64,000 nucleotides of DNA from Labrys miyagiensis (GCF_030160835.1 NZ_BSPC01000014.1:97169-161168), one strand, 5' to 3'. Positions 24,318 through 35,526 are shown, numbered from the stretch's first letter. The notes: generated by a model from the sequence alone, not told the origin. Made by a program: numbers and translations.

Positions 24318-25481
24318 TTATCCAATGCCGTTGAGCTGGCAGAGGAGGCGCATGCGGTGAGCGGCGCGTTCGGGATCGGTGAGCAGTTGCGCCTTGTCGG
24401 CGAGGCGGAAGACATCGGCATAGTGGGCGATGCCGCGGGCCGATTCAGCCCCGCCCACCATGCGAAAATGATCCTGGAAACCGTTGAGCCAGGCCATGAA
24501 CACCACGCCGCTCTTGTAGAACTGGGTGGGCGCTTCGAACAGGCGGCGCGAGAGCGCCACCGTGGGATCGAGGATGGCGCGGAAGCCCTCGGCGTTGCCG
24601 GCGCGCAGGCGGTCCATCGCGGCGGCGGCAGCGGGCGCGATCGGGTCGAAGATACCGAGCAGCCCATGCGAGAAGCCCTGGAGGTCACCCTGCATCAGCT
24701 CGGCGTAGTTGAAATCGTCGCCGGTGTACATCGCCACCCCCTCTGGCAGCAGCCGGCGCATGGTGATCTCCTTGCTGGTGTCGAGCAGCGAGATCTTGAT
24801 GCCGTCGATCTTGGAGGCGTGGCTGCGGATGAGCTCCAGCACCGTCTGCATGGCCGGCTCGAACTGGCGCGAACCCCAATAGCCCTCCAGTGCGGGGTCG
24901 AAGGCCTCGCCCAGCCAGTGCAGGATCACCTTGTCCTTCGTCTGCTCGATCAGCCGGCCATAGACCGAGAGATAGTCCTCCGCCCCGCCGGCCACGTGGC
25001 AGAGCGCACGGCTTGCCATCAGGATGATGCGCCCGCCATGTTTCTCGACATGGGCGATCTGCTCCTCATAGGCCTTGATGACGTCATCGAGTGACCGGGC
25101 CGCTTCCGGCTCGAGCTGGTCGGTGCCGGCGCCACAGGCAAGATCCGCCCCTTCGACGCTGCGGGCCTCGGTAAGGGAGCGCTCGATCAGCTCCGCCGCG
25201 CCGGGCCAGTCGAGGCCGAGGCCGCGCTGGGAGGTGTCCATCGCCTCGGCGATCTTGAAGCCGAGGTCCCAGAGATGATGGCGGAATTTCAGCGTGGCGT
25301 CCCAGTCGATCGCCGGCTTGCGCCAGGGATCGGTCAGCGCGCGGGCATCCGCCACGACATGGGCGGCTGCGTAGAGAATACGGGGGAAATCGCCGGAATG
25401 CAGTGTGGAATAGGGCGAGGCCGGGCCTGGTTCATAGGGCTCCAGGCCACCGTCCAGCGTAGGCAGAACCAGCGCGCTCAT
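24318..25481 (-). CDS. DUF993 / dihydrodipicolinate-synthase-like aldolase
   Basis: The 387-residue protein belongs to DUF993, a distant branch of the class I aldolase (DHDPS/NAL) TIM-barrel superfamily. The strand KIDGIKISLLD carries the lysine at the place of the Schiff-base lysine, and RIILMASRALC with GGAEDYLSVYGRLI match the substrate-binding strands. ATG 25481 has AAGGAGAG upstream. It is divergently transcribed from the LacI regulator, with a matching operator in its promoter, so it belongs to the sugar locus, probably cleaving or dehydrating a keto-sugar acid. The exact reaction is unknown. Confidence 0.78.
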   Translation of the reverse strand: MSALVLPTLDGGLEPYEPGPASPYSTLHSGDFPRILYAAAHVVADARALTDPWRKPAIDWDATLKFRHHLWDLGFKIAEAMDTSQRGLGLDWPGAAELIERSLTEARSVEGADLACGAGTDQLEPEAARSLDDVIKAYEEQIAHVEKHGGRIILMASRALCHVAGGAEDYLSVYGRLIEQTKDKVILHWLGEAFDPALEGYWGSRQFEPAMQTVLELIRSHASKIDGIKISLLDTSKEITMRRLLPEGVAMYTGDDFNYAELMQGDLQGFSHGLLGIFDPIAPAAAAAMDRLRAGNAEGFRAILDPTVALSRRLFEAPTQFYKSGVVFMAWLNGFQDHFRMVGGAESARGIAHYADVFRLADKAQLLTDPERAAHRMRLLCQLNGIG

Positions 25482-25524
25482 CGCACTCTCCTTGATCGTC
25501 TCCCATCCTCGCTTCTTGGCCACC

Positions 25525-25626
25525 AGAGCATTTTCAGGCGAAGTGGTTTCCGGTTCGCCGTAAAAATGCGCCTGAACTAAATCTGAAGGAACAATTCGAT
25601 TTTGCGAAATCGAATTGTTCCTTCAG
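25525..25626. repeat. mosaic repeat with a perfect 20-bp hairpin
   Basis: Two hairpins follow one another: an imperfect one around 25528-25570 (gcattttcaggcg ... aaaaatgcgcctg) and a perfect one with arms 25583-25602 and 25607-25626 around loop TGCG. It lies in the region between the DUF993 start and its promoter, so the messenger RNA of DUF993 would carry it in its leader. Confidence 0.8.
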
Positions 25627-25655
25627 ACGGCGCGCGAGGTGCCCGAAGAAGACAA

Positions 25656-25675
25656 TTAGAACGTTCCAAAGTCAA
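25656..25675 (-). promoter_or_regulatory. LacI-type operator 1 inside the DUF993 promoter
   Basis: On the minus strand TTGGAACGTTCTAA (25669-25656) is a near-perfect 14-base palindrome with central CG, as expected for a LacI-family site. It follows TTGACT (25675-25670), a good -35 element, so the operator would lie between -35 and -10. The -10 hexamer (TCTTCT) is weak. The same operator word recurs at 25755. Confidence 0.65.
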
Positions 25676-25742
25676 GCCGTATTCGATTTTTTTTGATTTT
25701 AGCGAGATAAAACAAAGGCATGAAGATAATGCTTTGAGATAG

Positions 25743-25772
25743 TTGACATTGAAATCAGAACGTTCCAAAAAT
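25743..25772 (+). promoter_or_regulatory. LacI promoter with operator 2
   Basis: TTGACA (25743-25748) and AAAAAT (25767-25772) are separated by 18 bases, and the operator TCAGAACGTTCCAA lies at 25755-25768 between them. The operator differs from site 1 at one position. Spacing to site 1 is 99 bases centre to centre, compatible with cooperative binding or looping. This would give autoregulation of the regulator gene and of the operon behind it. Confidence 0.65.
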
Positions 25773-25818
25773 AGCGCCGTCGGCCCCGAACGAGAAGGCC
25801 GAACTGGAGAGAGCGCGA

Positions 25819-27884
<2,066 letters not shown>

Positions 27885-27887
27885 GTG

Positions 27888-29480
27888 ATGGCATTTCCGA
27901 AAGTTCTCACGGCCGACCAGGCTGCGGCGCTGATCCCGGATGGAGCTGTCGTTACGGTTTCCTCATCCTCGGGTCTGGGCTGTCCCGATGCGATGCTCGC
28001 CGCCATCGGCAAGCGCTTCGACGAGACCGGGCATCCTCGTAACCTCACAACACTGCATCCGATCGCAGCCGGCGACATGTGGGGTATCAAGGGCGTCGAT
28101 CATATCGCCAAGCCCGGCCTGCTCGCCCGCATCCTCGGCGGCTCCTATCCCTCCGGCCCCTCTTCGGCCGAGCCGCCGGCGATCTGGAAGATGATCACCT
28201 TCAACGAGATCCCCGCCTACAATATCCCCTCGGGCATCCTGTTCGACATGCATCGCGAGGCGGCCGCCAAGCGTCCCGGCGTACTCACCAAGATCGGCAT
28301 GGACACCTTCGCCGATCCCGCGCGCCAGGGCTGCGCCATGAATGCCAAGGCCGCCGAGGAGCCGGTGGTGCGCAAGGTCGAATTCGACGGCGACGATTGG
28401 CTCTACTTCAAGGCGATCGTACCCGAGGTCGCGATCATCCGCGCCACCACGGCCGATGAGCGCGGCAACCTTTCCTATGAGCATGAGGGCGGCTATCTCG
28501 GGCCGCTCGACCAGGCCCTGTCGGTGCGCAACAATGGCGGCATCGTCATCGCGCAGGTGAAGCGCCTGGCCAAGAGCGGCACCCTCAAGCCCCAGCAGGT
28601 GCTGGTGCCGGGCATCCTCGTCGATGCCATCGTGGTGGCATCAGATCAGATGCAGACCACCCATACCGTTTACGAGCCGGCGATCTCCGGCGAGATCTTC
28701 CGCCCGCTGTCGAGCTTCGAGGTGCCGGAATTCGGCGTCTCCAAGGTGATCGCCCGCCGGGTGGCACAGGAGCTGCGCTATGGCGATGCCGTCAATATCG
28801 GCTTCGGCATCTCCGCCAATGTGCCGCGCATCCTCATCGAGGAGGGGCGGCATGGCGATGTGACCTGGGTGATCGAGCAGGGCGCCGTCGGCGGCGTGCC
28901 GCTGCTTGACTTCCAGTTCGGCTGCGCTTCCAACGCCGAGGCGATCATGCAGTCGCCCTACCAGTTCACCTATTTCCAAGGCGCGGGTTTCGACGCTTCG
29001 CTGCTGTCCTTCCTGCAGATCGACCGGCACGGCAATGTCAACGTCTCCAAGCTCGGCGTGCGCCCGCATGTCACCGCCGGGGCAGGGGGCTTCATCGACA
29101 TCACCGCGCGGGCCAAGCGCATCATCTTCTCGGGCTTCTTCACCGCCGCGGCGGGTCTTGCCATCGAGCATGGTGCGCTGGCCATCACCAAGGAAGGCAA
29201 GGTGCGCAAGCTCGTCAACGATGCCGAGCATGTCTCCTTCTCCGGCAGCCGCGCCGTCGCCCAGGGCCAGGACATCACCTACATCTCCGAGCGCTGCGTG
29301 ATGAAGCTGACGGCGGAGGGCGTCCTCGTCACCGAAATCGCGCCGGGCGTGAACCTGGAGCGCGACGTGCTGGCGCAGGCCGAGTTCCCGCTTGTGGTGG
29401 CTGATGATCTCAAGGTGATGGACGCGGTGTTGTTCCAGCCGGGCCGGATCGGGCTGGATATCGGCGGAGGCCGGGCATGA
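27888..29480 (+). CDS. acyl-CoA:acetate/3-ketoacid CoA-transferase
   Basis: This 530-residue protein fuses the alpha and beta subunits of a class I CoA-transferase, as in propionate CoA-transferase and YdiF. The glycine-rich part is VSSSSGLGCPDAML near the N-terminus, and the catalytic glutamate is expected in the WVIEQGAVGGVPLLDFQFG segment; FGISANVPRILIEEG is also conserved. ATG 27888 or the adjacent GTG 27885 may be used. CoA-transferases are uncommon in sugar loci; here it would activate an organic acid arising from sugar breakdown. Confidence 0.92.
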   Translation: MAFPKVLTADQAAALIPDGAVVTVSSSSGLGCPDAMLAAIGKRFDETGHPRNLTTLHPIAAGDMWGIKGVDHIAKPGLLARILGGSYPSGPSSAEPPAIWKMITFNEIPAYNIPSGILFDMHREAAAKRPGVLTKIGMDTFADPARQGCAMNAKAAEEPVVRKVEFDGDDWLYFKAIVPEVAIIRATTADERGNLSYEHEGGYLGPLDQALSVRNNGGIVIAQVKRLAKSGTLKPQQVLVPGILVDAIVVASDQMQTTHTVYEPAISGEIFRPLSSFEVPEFGVSKVIARRVAQELRYGDAVNIGFGISANVPRILIEEGRHGDVTWVIEQGAVGGVPLLDFQFGCASNAEAIMQSPYQFTYFQGAGFDASLLSFLQIDRHGNVNVSKLGVRPHVTAGAGGFIDITARAKRIIFSGFFTAAAGLAIEHGALAITKEGKVRKLVNDAEHVSFSGSRAVAQGQDITYISERCVMKLTAEGVLVTEIAPGVNLERDVLAQAEFPLVVADDLKVMDAVLFQPGRIGLDIGGGRA

Positions 29481-29522
29481 CGGGCGCGGCTGTCGAATTC
29501 ACACTGGCTGCCGCGGCAAGAA

Positions 29523-29720
29523 GAGGCGCGCGACATCCTTCCCCGACTGCGGGGAAGTCGCGCACACAAGTTGTGTGCGCTGCATTGCGAAGCAATGACG
29601 GAAGGGGGAGAGCGGCGCTCACCTATCCAACAAGATGGCCAAGTCACGCCACTCTCCCCCTTCCGACCTCACTGCGTTCGGCCACCTTCCCCGCAGTCGG
29701 GGAAGGATTTCCCGCGCCCT
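29523..29720. repeat. mosaic palindromic repeat, copy 2
   Basis: The order of modules (ccttccccgactgcggggaag, cattgcgaagcaatg, cctatcc, gccactctcccccttccg and ccttccccgcagtcggggaagg) matches the element at 7328-7490. It fills almost all of the gap between the CoA-transferase and hydratase genes and interrupts an otherwise compact operon. Confidence 0.8.
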
Positions 29721-29789
29721 TTAAGGTGATGCGTGAAGCCGACAGACGCCACTCTCTCCAGGTTCATGCTATCAAGGGCGGGGGCGCCC

Positions 29790-30563
29790 ATGTCTGATCC
29801 TGTCCGCCTCGAAATCGAAGGCCTCGTCGCCGTTATCACTTTGGCCCGGCCAGAAAAGCTCAACGCACTCGATGAGGCAATGATTGTCGGGCTTTCCGCG
29901 GCCGTCGACGCCATCGATGCCAATGCCGGCGTCCGCGCAGCCATCCTCACCGGCGAGGGCAAGGGCTTCTGTGCCGGCGGCGACATCGCGGCCTGGGGCA
30001 AGCTGTCGCCGCTGGAGATGGGCCAGCATTGGGTGCGCAACGGCCACCGCGTCTTCGACCGGCTGACGCGCCTGCGCGTGCCGCTGGTGGCCGCGCTCAA
30101 TGGCCATACGCTCGGCGGAGGGCTGGAGCTTGCCGCCACCGCCGACATCCGCATCGCCGAGGAACAGGCCAAGTTCGGCCTGCCGGAGACCGGCATCGGC
30201 ATGGTGCCGGGCTGGTCGGGCACGCAGCGCCTCGTCACCCGTTTCGGTGCTGCCGCCGTGCGCCGCCTGGCCCTCACCGGCGAGATCGTCACGGCCGAGC
30301 GCGCCCTGCAACTCGGCCTCATCGACGAGATCGCGCCCAAGGGCGAGGGGCTGCGTGAGGCCCGGGCGCTCTGCGAGAAGATCGCCGCGCGTGGGCCCGT
30401 CGCCAATATCGTCGCCAAGCAGATGATCAACGCCGCCGAGGGCGAGGATGCCGCCGCGGCCATGGAAATACTCGCCGGATCGCTGGTCTCCTACACCAGC
30501 GACCTCAAGGAGGGCGTCGCCAGCTTCGTCGAGAAGCGCCCGCCCGTCTTCAAGGGATTTTGA
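29790..30563 (+). CDS. enoyl-CoA hydratase/isomerase family protein
   Basis: The 257-residue crotonase-fold protein has the oxyanion-hole segments GKGFCAGGDIAAW and NGHTLGGGLELAATADIRIA, and the second glutamate in GLPETGIGMVPGW, so both catalytic glutamates seem present and hydratase activity is likely. ATG 29790 is preferred; the extra residues of the upstream frame follow the repeat and lack conservation marks. It is tightly followed by the aldehyde dehydrogenase and preceded by the CoA-transferase, which would supply its CoA-ester substrate. Confidence 0.9.
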   Translation: MSDPVRLEIEGLVAVITLARPEKLNALDEAMIVGLSAAVDAIDANAGVRAAILTGEGKGFCAGGDIAAWGKLSPLEMGQHWVRNGHRVFDRLTRLRVPLVAALNGHTLGGGLELAATADIRIAEEQAKFGLPETGIGMVPGWSGTQRLVTRFGAAAVRRLALTGEIVTAERALQLGLIDEIAPKGEGLREARALCEKIAARGPVANIVAKQMINAAEGEDAAAAMEILAGSLVSYTSDLKEGVASFVEKRPPVFKGF

Positions 30564-30565
30564 CC

Positions 30566-32089
30566 GTGACCATTGCCGTACGCCTCGACCAGACCCGTCT
30601 TTCCGCCGCGCTCGCCAGCGTGCCGCAGACGCATGAGCTCTTCATCGGCGGACGTTTTGCTCCCGCCGCCAGCGGCAAGACCATCGAGCGTCTCAGCCCC
30701 GGTCACGGCGTCAGGGTCGCCACCTATGCGGAGGCCGGCGCCGCCGATCTCGACCGCGCCCTCGATGCCGCCCGCAAGGCCTTCGACCACGGCCCCTGGC
30801 CCGCCATGACGGGAGCCGAGCGCTCGCGCCTCCTGCACAAGGTCGCCGATCTCGTCGAAGCGAAGCTCGAAATCTTCGCCACGCTCGACAGCCTCGAATC
30901 CGGCAAGCCGATCAGCCAGGCGCGCGGCGAAATGGCCGGCGCCGTCGACATCTGGCGCTATGCCGCGGGCTTGGCGCGCGACCTGCATGGCGAGAGCTAC
31001 ACCACTATCGGCGCCAACAAGCTCGGCGTCGTGGTGCGCGATCCGATCGGCGTCGTCTCGATCATCACGCCCTGGAACTTCCCCTTCCTGATCGTTAGCC
31101 AGAAACTGCCCTTCGCGCTCGCCGCCGGCTGCACTGCCGTGGTCAAGCCGAGCGAGATGACCTCGGGTTCCACGCTCCTGCTCGGCAGGGTTCTCGCCGA
31201 GGCCGGCCTGCCGGAGGGCGTGGTCAACATCCTCTCCGGCTATGGCCCGGAGATCGGTGCGCCGATGACCACGGATGCCCGCGTCGACATGATCTCCTTC
31301 ACCGGCTCCACCCGCGTCGGCAAGGCGGCGATGGCGGCGGCTTCGAGCACCCTGAAGAAGATGTCGATGGAGCTCGGCGGCAAGAACCCGCAGTTGATCT
31401 TCCCCGACGCCGACATGGATGCGGCGCTCGATGCCGCCGTGTTCGGCTCCTATTTCAACGCCGGCGAATGCTGCAATGCCGGCAGCCGCCTTCTCGTGCA
31501 TCAGGATATCGCGGCCGCGTTCGAAGCCGAGTTCGTCGAGCGTTCGAGCCGTGTGGTGGTCGGCGATCCGCTCGATCCCAAGACGCTTGTCGGTGCGCTG
31601 ATCTCGCCGCAGCATCTGGCGCTGGTAGAAGGCCATGTCGCCAACGCCAGGGCGGAGGGAGCCAATGTCGCGCTTGGCGGGAGCCGGCTCGAGAGCGAGG
31701 GGGGGCAATTCATGGCGGCGACCGTGGTTGCGGGTGCCAAGCCTTCCATGGCGATTGCGCGCGATGAGGTCTTCGGGCCGGTGGCGACTCTGATGCGCTT
31801 TTCGAGCGCCGATGAAGCGGTCTCCATCGCCAACGGTGCCGAATACGGTCTGTCAGCCAGCGTCTGGAGCCGCGACTTCGATACGGCCGTCGGCGTTTCC
31901 AAGCGTTTGCGCGCCGGCACGGTATGGACCAATACTTTCATGGACGGCGCGGCCGAACTGCCTTTCGGCGGCTTCCGCCAATCCGGCATCGGGCGTGAAC
32001 TCGGCCGCAATGCGGTGGCCGACTACACGGAAGAAAAGACTTTGCACCTTCATTGCGGACCGCGGACGGCCTGGTGGCTGCCGCGGTAG
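30566..32089 (+). CDS. aldehyde dehydrogenase
   Basis: The 507-residue enzyme is an NAD(P)-dependent aldehyde dehydrogenase of the betaine/gamma-aminobutyraldehyde-like group. PWNFPFLIVSQKLPFALAAGC, FTGSTRVG, the general-base MELGGKNPQL and the nucleophile in NAGECCNAGSR are visible. GTG 30566 has AAGGGAT at a good distance; TTG 30560, overlapping the hydratase stop, is too close to it. It should oxidise an aldehyde made by the aldolase or dehydrogenases of this locus. Confidence 0.92.
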   Translation: MTIAVRLDQTRLSAALASVPQTHELFIGGRFAPAASGKTIERLSPGHGVRVATYAEAGAADLDRALDAARKAFDHGPWPAMTGAERSRLLHKVADLVEAKLEIFATLDSLESGKPISQARGEMAGAVDIWRYAAGLARDLHGESYTTIGANKLGVVVRDPIGVVSIITPWNFPFLIVSQKLPFALAAGCTAVVKPSEMTSGSTLLLGRVLAEAGLPEGVVNILSGYGPEIGAPMTTDARVDMISFTGSTRVGKAAMAAASSTLKKMSMELGGKNPQLIFPDADMDAALDAAVFGSYFNAGECCNAGSRLLVHQDIAAAFEAEFVERSSRVVVGDPLDPKTLVGALISPQHLALVEGHVANARAEGANVALGGSRLESEGGQFMAATVVAGAKPSMAIARDEVFGPVATLMRFSSADEAVSIANGAEYGLSASVWSRDFDTAVGVSKRLRAGTVWTNTFMDGAAELPFGGFRQSGIGRELGRNAVADYTEEKTLHLHCGPRTAWWLPR

Positions 32090-32133
32090 GCAAATGAACT
32101 CAGGAGGCATCGTCGATGGCTCCTGATCCCCTT

Positions 32134-32179
32134 CTGTGAATCTTCGCCAAATCTCTGGTTTGGCATCGAAAATTCACAG
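32134..32179 (+). other. inverted repeat before the ABC transporter genes
   Basis: Arms ctgtgaatcttcg-ccaaa and tttggcatcgaaaattcacag pair over about 17 positions with a small bulge and a 7-base loop. It lies 90 bases before the binding-protein start and might be a regulator site or an mRNA structure. The short palindrome CCGGAACGTATCCGG at 32231-32245 is a second candidate. Confidence 0.45.
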
Positions 32180-32268
32180 GTGTTCGGAGGATGGGCGTAC
32201 CAGCGCCTTCGCCTCCGACAAAAGACGTCGCCGGAACGTATCCGGCATTATGGTCATGGGAGGATTAT

Positions 32269-33534
32269 ATGACCGTTCGTATGAAACTGATCGCCGGCGT
32301 GGCCCTTGCCGCTGCCAGCCTGGGCTTCGTCGGCGCCGCACAGGCGCAGACCAAGGAAGTGCAAATATTGCACTGGTGGACCTCCGGCGGTGAAGCTGCT
32401 GCCCTCAAGGTCATCAAGGACGCGATGGTTGCTCAGGGTTACTCCTGGAAGGAAGTGCCGGTTGCCGGCGGCGGCGGCGATGCTGCCATGACGGCCTTGA
32501 AGGCGATGGTTGCCGCCGGAAACAATCCGACAGCTTCACAGATGCTCGGCTACACCGTGCTCGACTTCGCCAAGCAGGGCGTGATGGGTGACCTCACCGA
32601 GACTGCCAAGGCGGAAGGTTGGGACAAGGTTGTTCCCGCACCGCTGCAGAAGTTCGCCGTCTATGACGGAAAGTGGGTGGCTGTTCCCGTCAATCTCCAC
32701 TCCGTCAATTGGCTGTGGATCAACAAGGCCGTGCTTGACAAGATCGGCGGCACCGAGCCGAAGACCTTCGACGACCTGATCGTGCTGCTCGGCAAGGCCA
32801 AGGCCGCGGGCGTCGTTCCGCTCGCCCTGGGTGGTCAGAACTGGCAGGAAGCGACCATGTTTGACTCTGTCGTGCTTTCGACCGGTGGCCCCGATTTCTA
32901 CAAGAAGGCCTTCAACGACCTCGACGACGATGCGCTGAAGTCCGACACGATGAAGAAGTCTTTCGACAACCTCGCCAAGCTCATCACCTATGTCGATCCG
33001 AACTTTGCCGGCCGCGACTGGAACCTTGCCACCGCCATGGTGATCAAGGGCGATGCGCTGGTGCAGGTAATGGGCGACTGGGCCAAGGGCGAGTTCAAGG
33101 CTGCCGGAAAGACGCCCGGCACCGACTATCTGTGCGTCCGCTTCCCGGGCACCGACGGTTCGGTGGTCTACAACACCGACATGTTCGCGATGTTCGCCGT
33201 GCCTGCCGATCGCCAAGCCGCCGAGGTTGCTCTCGCCAAGACGGTGCTGTCCAAGGAGGTGCAGGCGGGTTTCAATATTAACAAGGGCTCGGTTCCCTCG
33301 CGCACCGACGTGCCAGACACCAATTTCGACGAATGCGGCAAGAAGGGCATCGCGGACTTGCAGAAGGCGAGCGCGGGCGGCACGCTGTTCGGCTCGCTCG
33401 CTCAGGGCTACGGTGCCCCGCCGGCTATCGCCGACGCTTATAAGGACGTCGTGACTAAATTCGTCCATGGCCAGATCAAGACCTCCGACGAAGCCGTGCA
33501 GGAACTCGTCAAGGCGATCGACGACGCCAAGTAA
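32269..33534 (+). CDS. carbohydrate ABC transporter substrate-binding protein (CUT1)
   Basis: The 421-residue periplasmic protein has a signal peptide (MTVRMKLIAGVALAAASLGF, cleavage after AQA) and the SBP type 1 fold. WWTSGGEAAALKVIKDAM and PVNLHSVNWLWINKAVLDK are the typical CUT1 segments; GDWAKGEF is near the hinge. ATG 32269 has GGGAGGA upstream. It is followed by two permeases and an ATPase, giving a complete sugar importer. Relatives bind glucose, mannose or disaccharides; the ligand here is unknown. Confidence 0.93.
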   Translation: MTVRMKLIAGVALAAASLGFVGAAQAQTKEVQILHWWTSGGEAAALKVIKDAMVAQGYSWKEVPVAGGGGDAAMTALKAMVAAGNNPTASQMLGYTVLDFAKQGVMGDLTETAKAEGWDKVVPAPLQKFAVYDGKWVAVPVNLHSVNWLWINKAVLDKIGGTEPKTFDDLIVLLGKAKAAGVVPLALGGQNWQEATMFDSVVLSTGGPDFYKKAFNDLDDDALKSDTMKKSFDNLAKLITYVDPNFAGRDWNLATAMVIKGDALVQVMGDWAKGEFKAAGKTPGTDYLCVRFPGTDGSVVYNTDMFAMFAVPADRQAAEVALAKTVLSKEVQAGFNINKGSVPSRTDVPDTNFDECGKKGIADLQKASAGGTLFGSLAQGYGAPPAIADAYKDVVTKFVHGQIKTSDEAVQELVKAIDDAK

Positions 33535-33542
33535 GATATCGT

Positions 33543-33571
33543 GGCCGGGCGCAGTTTCTCAGCGCCCGGCC
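33543..33571 (+). other. intercistronic hairpin between binding protein and permease
   Basis: Perfect 10-bp arms GGCCGGGCGC and GCGCCCGGCC enclose a 9-base loop, 8 bases after the binding-protein stop and without a T-run. Such structures often protect the upstream message so that the binding protein is made in excess. Confidence 0.75.
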
Positions 33572-33641
33572 TCTCCCATTGGCAGAGCTCCCGGTTCCGC
33601 AGGCGGAATGCGGGCAAGATCAAGCAGAGCGGGAAATTCCC

Positions 33642-34586
33642 ATGGCCTACGTCACCACAAACACGGGCTTGGCCGCGACCGGCGTGCCTCGGCGCCCGGG
33701 GTTTCGCGAGAAGCTGCAGGACGCCTTGCCGAAGATCGTGCTGGCGCCGAGTTTCGTTCTTATTCTGCTCTTCGTCTACGGCTTCATCCTGTGGACGATC
33801 TACCTGTCCTTCTCGGACGCCACCAGCGCGATCTCCAACACTTTCGCGGGCACTCGCGCCTATGAGAAGCTCTGGCGCTGGACCTTCGATCCGGTGCAGA
33901 ACTGGCATACGGCGATCGTCAACATCGGCATTTTCGCCGTCCTCTACATCGCTGTCTGCATGGCGCTCGGCCTGTTCCTTGCCATCCTGCTCGACCAGAA
34001 GATCCGCGGCGAGGGCGTTCTGCGCCCGATCTATCTCTACCCGATGGCACTGTCCTTCATCGTCACCGGCGTTGCCTGGAAATGGTTCCTCGATCCCGGC
34101 CTCGGCCTCGAGCAGACCTTGCATCATTGGGGCTGGACCAGCTTCCATTTCGACTGGATCAAGAACAAGGACCGCTCGATCTACACGGTGGTGATCGCCG
34201 GTGTCTGGCAGGCGTCCGGCTTCGTAATGGCGATGTTCCTGGCGGGCCTGCGTGGTATTGATAGTGAAATGCTGAAGGCCGCCCAGATCGACGGCGCCAA
34301 CGCCTTCCAGCAATATCGCCGCATCATCATCCCGCAATTGCGGCCGATCTTCCTCTCCGCCTTCATCGTGCTCGCCCATATGGCGATCAAGTCCTACGAC
34401 CTCGTGGTGGCTCTGACGGGCGGCGGCCCTGGCACTTCCTCCTGGCTGCCTTCGAATTTCATGTACGAATACACCTTCCAGCGCGCCCAGATGGCCGTGG
34501 GCTCGGCGAGCGCCGTGATCATGCTGATGGGCATCAGCGCGATCATCGTGCCCTATCTCTATTCCGAACTGCGGGAGAAGAAGTGA
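33642..34586 (+). CDS. carbohydrate ABC transporter permease (MalF-like)
   Basis: The 314-residue inner-membrane protein has six helices and the ABC permease EAA loop (EMLKAAQIDGANAFQQYRRIIIPQLRP). ATG 33642 is chosen as the family N-terminus; the longer frame overlaps the intercistronic hairpin. Its stop overlaps the start of the second permease (TGATG), so the pair is translated together and forms the heterodimeric channel. Confidence 0.93.
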   Translation: MAYVTTNTGLAATGVPRRPGFREKLQDALPKIVLAPSFVLILLFVYGFILWTIYLSFSDATSAISNTFAGTRAYEKLWRWTFDPVQNWHTAIVNIGIFAVLYIAVCMALGLFLAILLDQKIRGEGVLRPIYLYPMALSFIVTGVAWKWFLDPGLGLEQTLHHWGWTSFHFDWIKNKDRSIYTVVIAGVWQASGFVMAMFLAGLRGIDSEMLKAAQIDGANAFQQYRRIIIPQLRPIFLSAFIVLAHMAIKSYDLVVALTGGGPGTSSWLPSNFMYEYTFQRAQMAVGSASAVIMLMGISAIIVPYLYSELREKK

Positions 34587-35521
34587 TGAGCAACGCAGCT
34601 TCTTCCTCGAGCCAGGGTGCCTACACGACCCTGAACCGCATCGTCATCTATGGGCTTCTGGCGATCTTCGCGGTGGTTTATCTGATGCCGCTCTTCGTCA
34701 TGCTGGTCACCTCTTTCAAGACCATGGACGAGATCCAGGGCGGCAATATGCTGGCGCTGCCCACCAATCCCACCGTCGCGCCCTGGCTGAAGGCGTGGGG
34801 CGGAGCCTGCACCGACGGCGTCTGCAATGGCGGTATCGCCGGCTATTTCTGGAACTCCATCAAGATGGTGGTGCCGGCGGTGCTGATCTCGACGCTACTC
34901 GGCGCCCTCAACGGCTACGTGCTGACCAAATGGCGTTTTCCCGGCCACAAGCTGGTGTTCGGCATGATGCTGTTCGCCTGCTTCATTCCGTTCCAGTCGG
35001 TCCTGCTGCCGATGTCGACGCTGCTGCGCTACGTCAATTTCGGCGGCCAATGGCTGGAGGCCAATCTGGGCTGGAATTTCGGCCTGCCCAGCCCGACGGT
35101 GCACCTCGTCTTCGTGCATGTGGTCTATGGCCTGGGCTTCACCACCTTGTTCTTCCGCAACTACTACGAGGCGTTCCCCAACGAACTCGTGCGGGCGGCG
35201 ATGGTGGATGGCGCGAGCTTCTTCCAGATCTTCCGGCGCATCCTGCTGCCGAACTCGCTGCCGATCTTTGTGGTGACGGTGATCTATCAGTTCACCAATA
35301 TCTGGAATGACTTTCTGTTCGCCTCGGCCTTTTCCGGCGGAGGTGATAACAGCCCGATGACGCTCGCTCTCAACAATGTGGTGAATACCACCACCGGTGT
35401 CATCGAATACAACGTCAACATGGCGGCCGCCATGATCGCCGCTATTCCCACTCTTTTCGTCTACATCGTCGCTGGCCGCTACTTCGTGCGTGGCCTGATG
35501 GCGGGCGCTGTGAAAGGCTGA
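34586..35521 (+). CDS. carbohydrate ABC transporter permease (MalG-like)
   Basis: The 311-residue second permease has the MalG-like EAA loop (ELVRAAMVDGASFFQIFRRILLPNSLP) and six helices; a periplasmic loop with two cysteines (GGACTDGVCNGG) follows helix 1, as in glucose/mannose-type importers. ATG 34586 overlaps the upstream stop and has GGGAGAAG upstream. The ATPase gene starts 5 bases after its stop. Confidence 0.93.
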   Translation: MSNAASSSSQGAYTTLNRIVIYGLLAIFAVVYLMPLFVMLVTSFKTMDEIQGGNMLALPTNPTVAPWLKAWGGACTDGVCNGGIAGYFWNSIKMVVPAVLISTLLGALNGYVLTKWRFPGHKLVFGMMLFACFIPFQSVLLPMSTLLRYVNFGGQWLEANLGWNFGLPSPTVHLVFVHVVYGLGFTTLFFRNYYEAFPNELVRAAMVDGASFFQIFRRILLPNSLPIFVVTVIYQFTNIWNDFLFASAFSGGGDNSPMTLALNNVVNTTTGVIEYNVNMAAAMIAAIPTLFVYIVAGRYFVRGLMAGAVKG

Positions 35522-35526
35522 TCCCA

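Noticed and set aside
33543-33571. Intrinsic terminator after the sugar-binding protein
   Set aside because: The stem is strong but no T-run follows and the operon continues, so it is better seen as an intercistronic stabilising hairpin.
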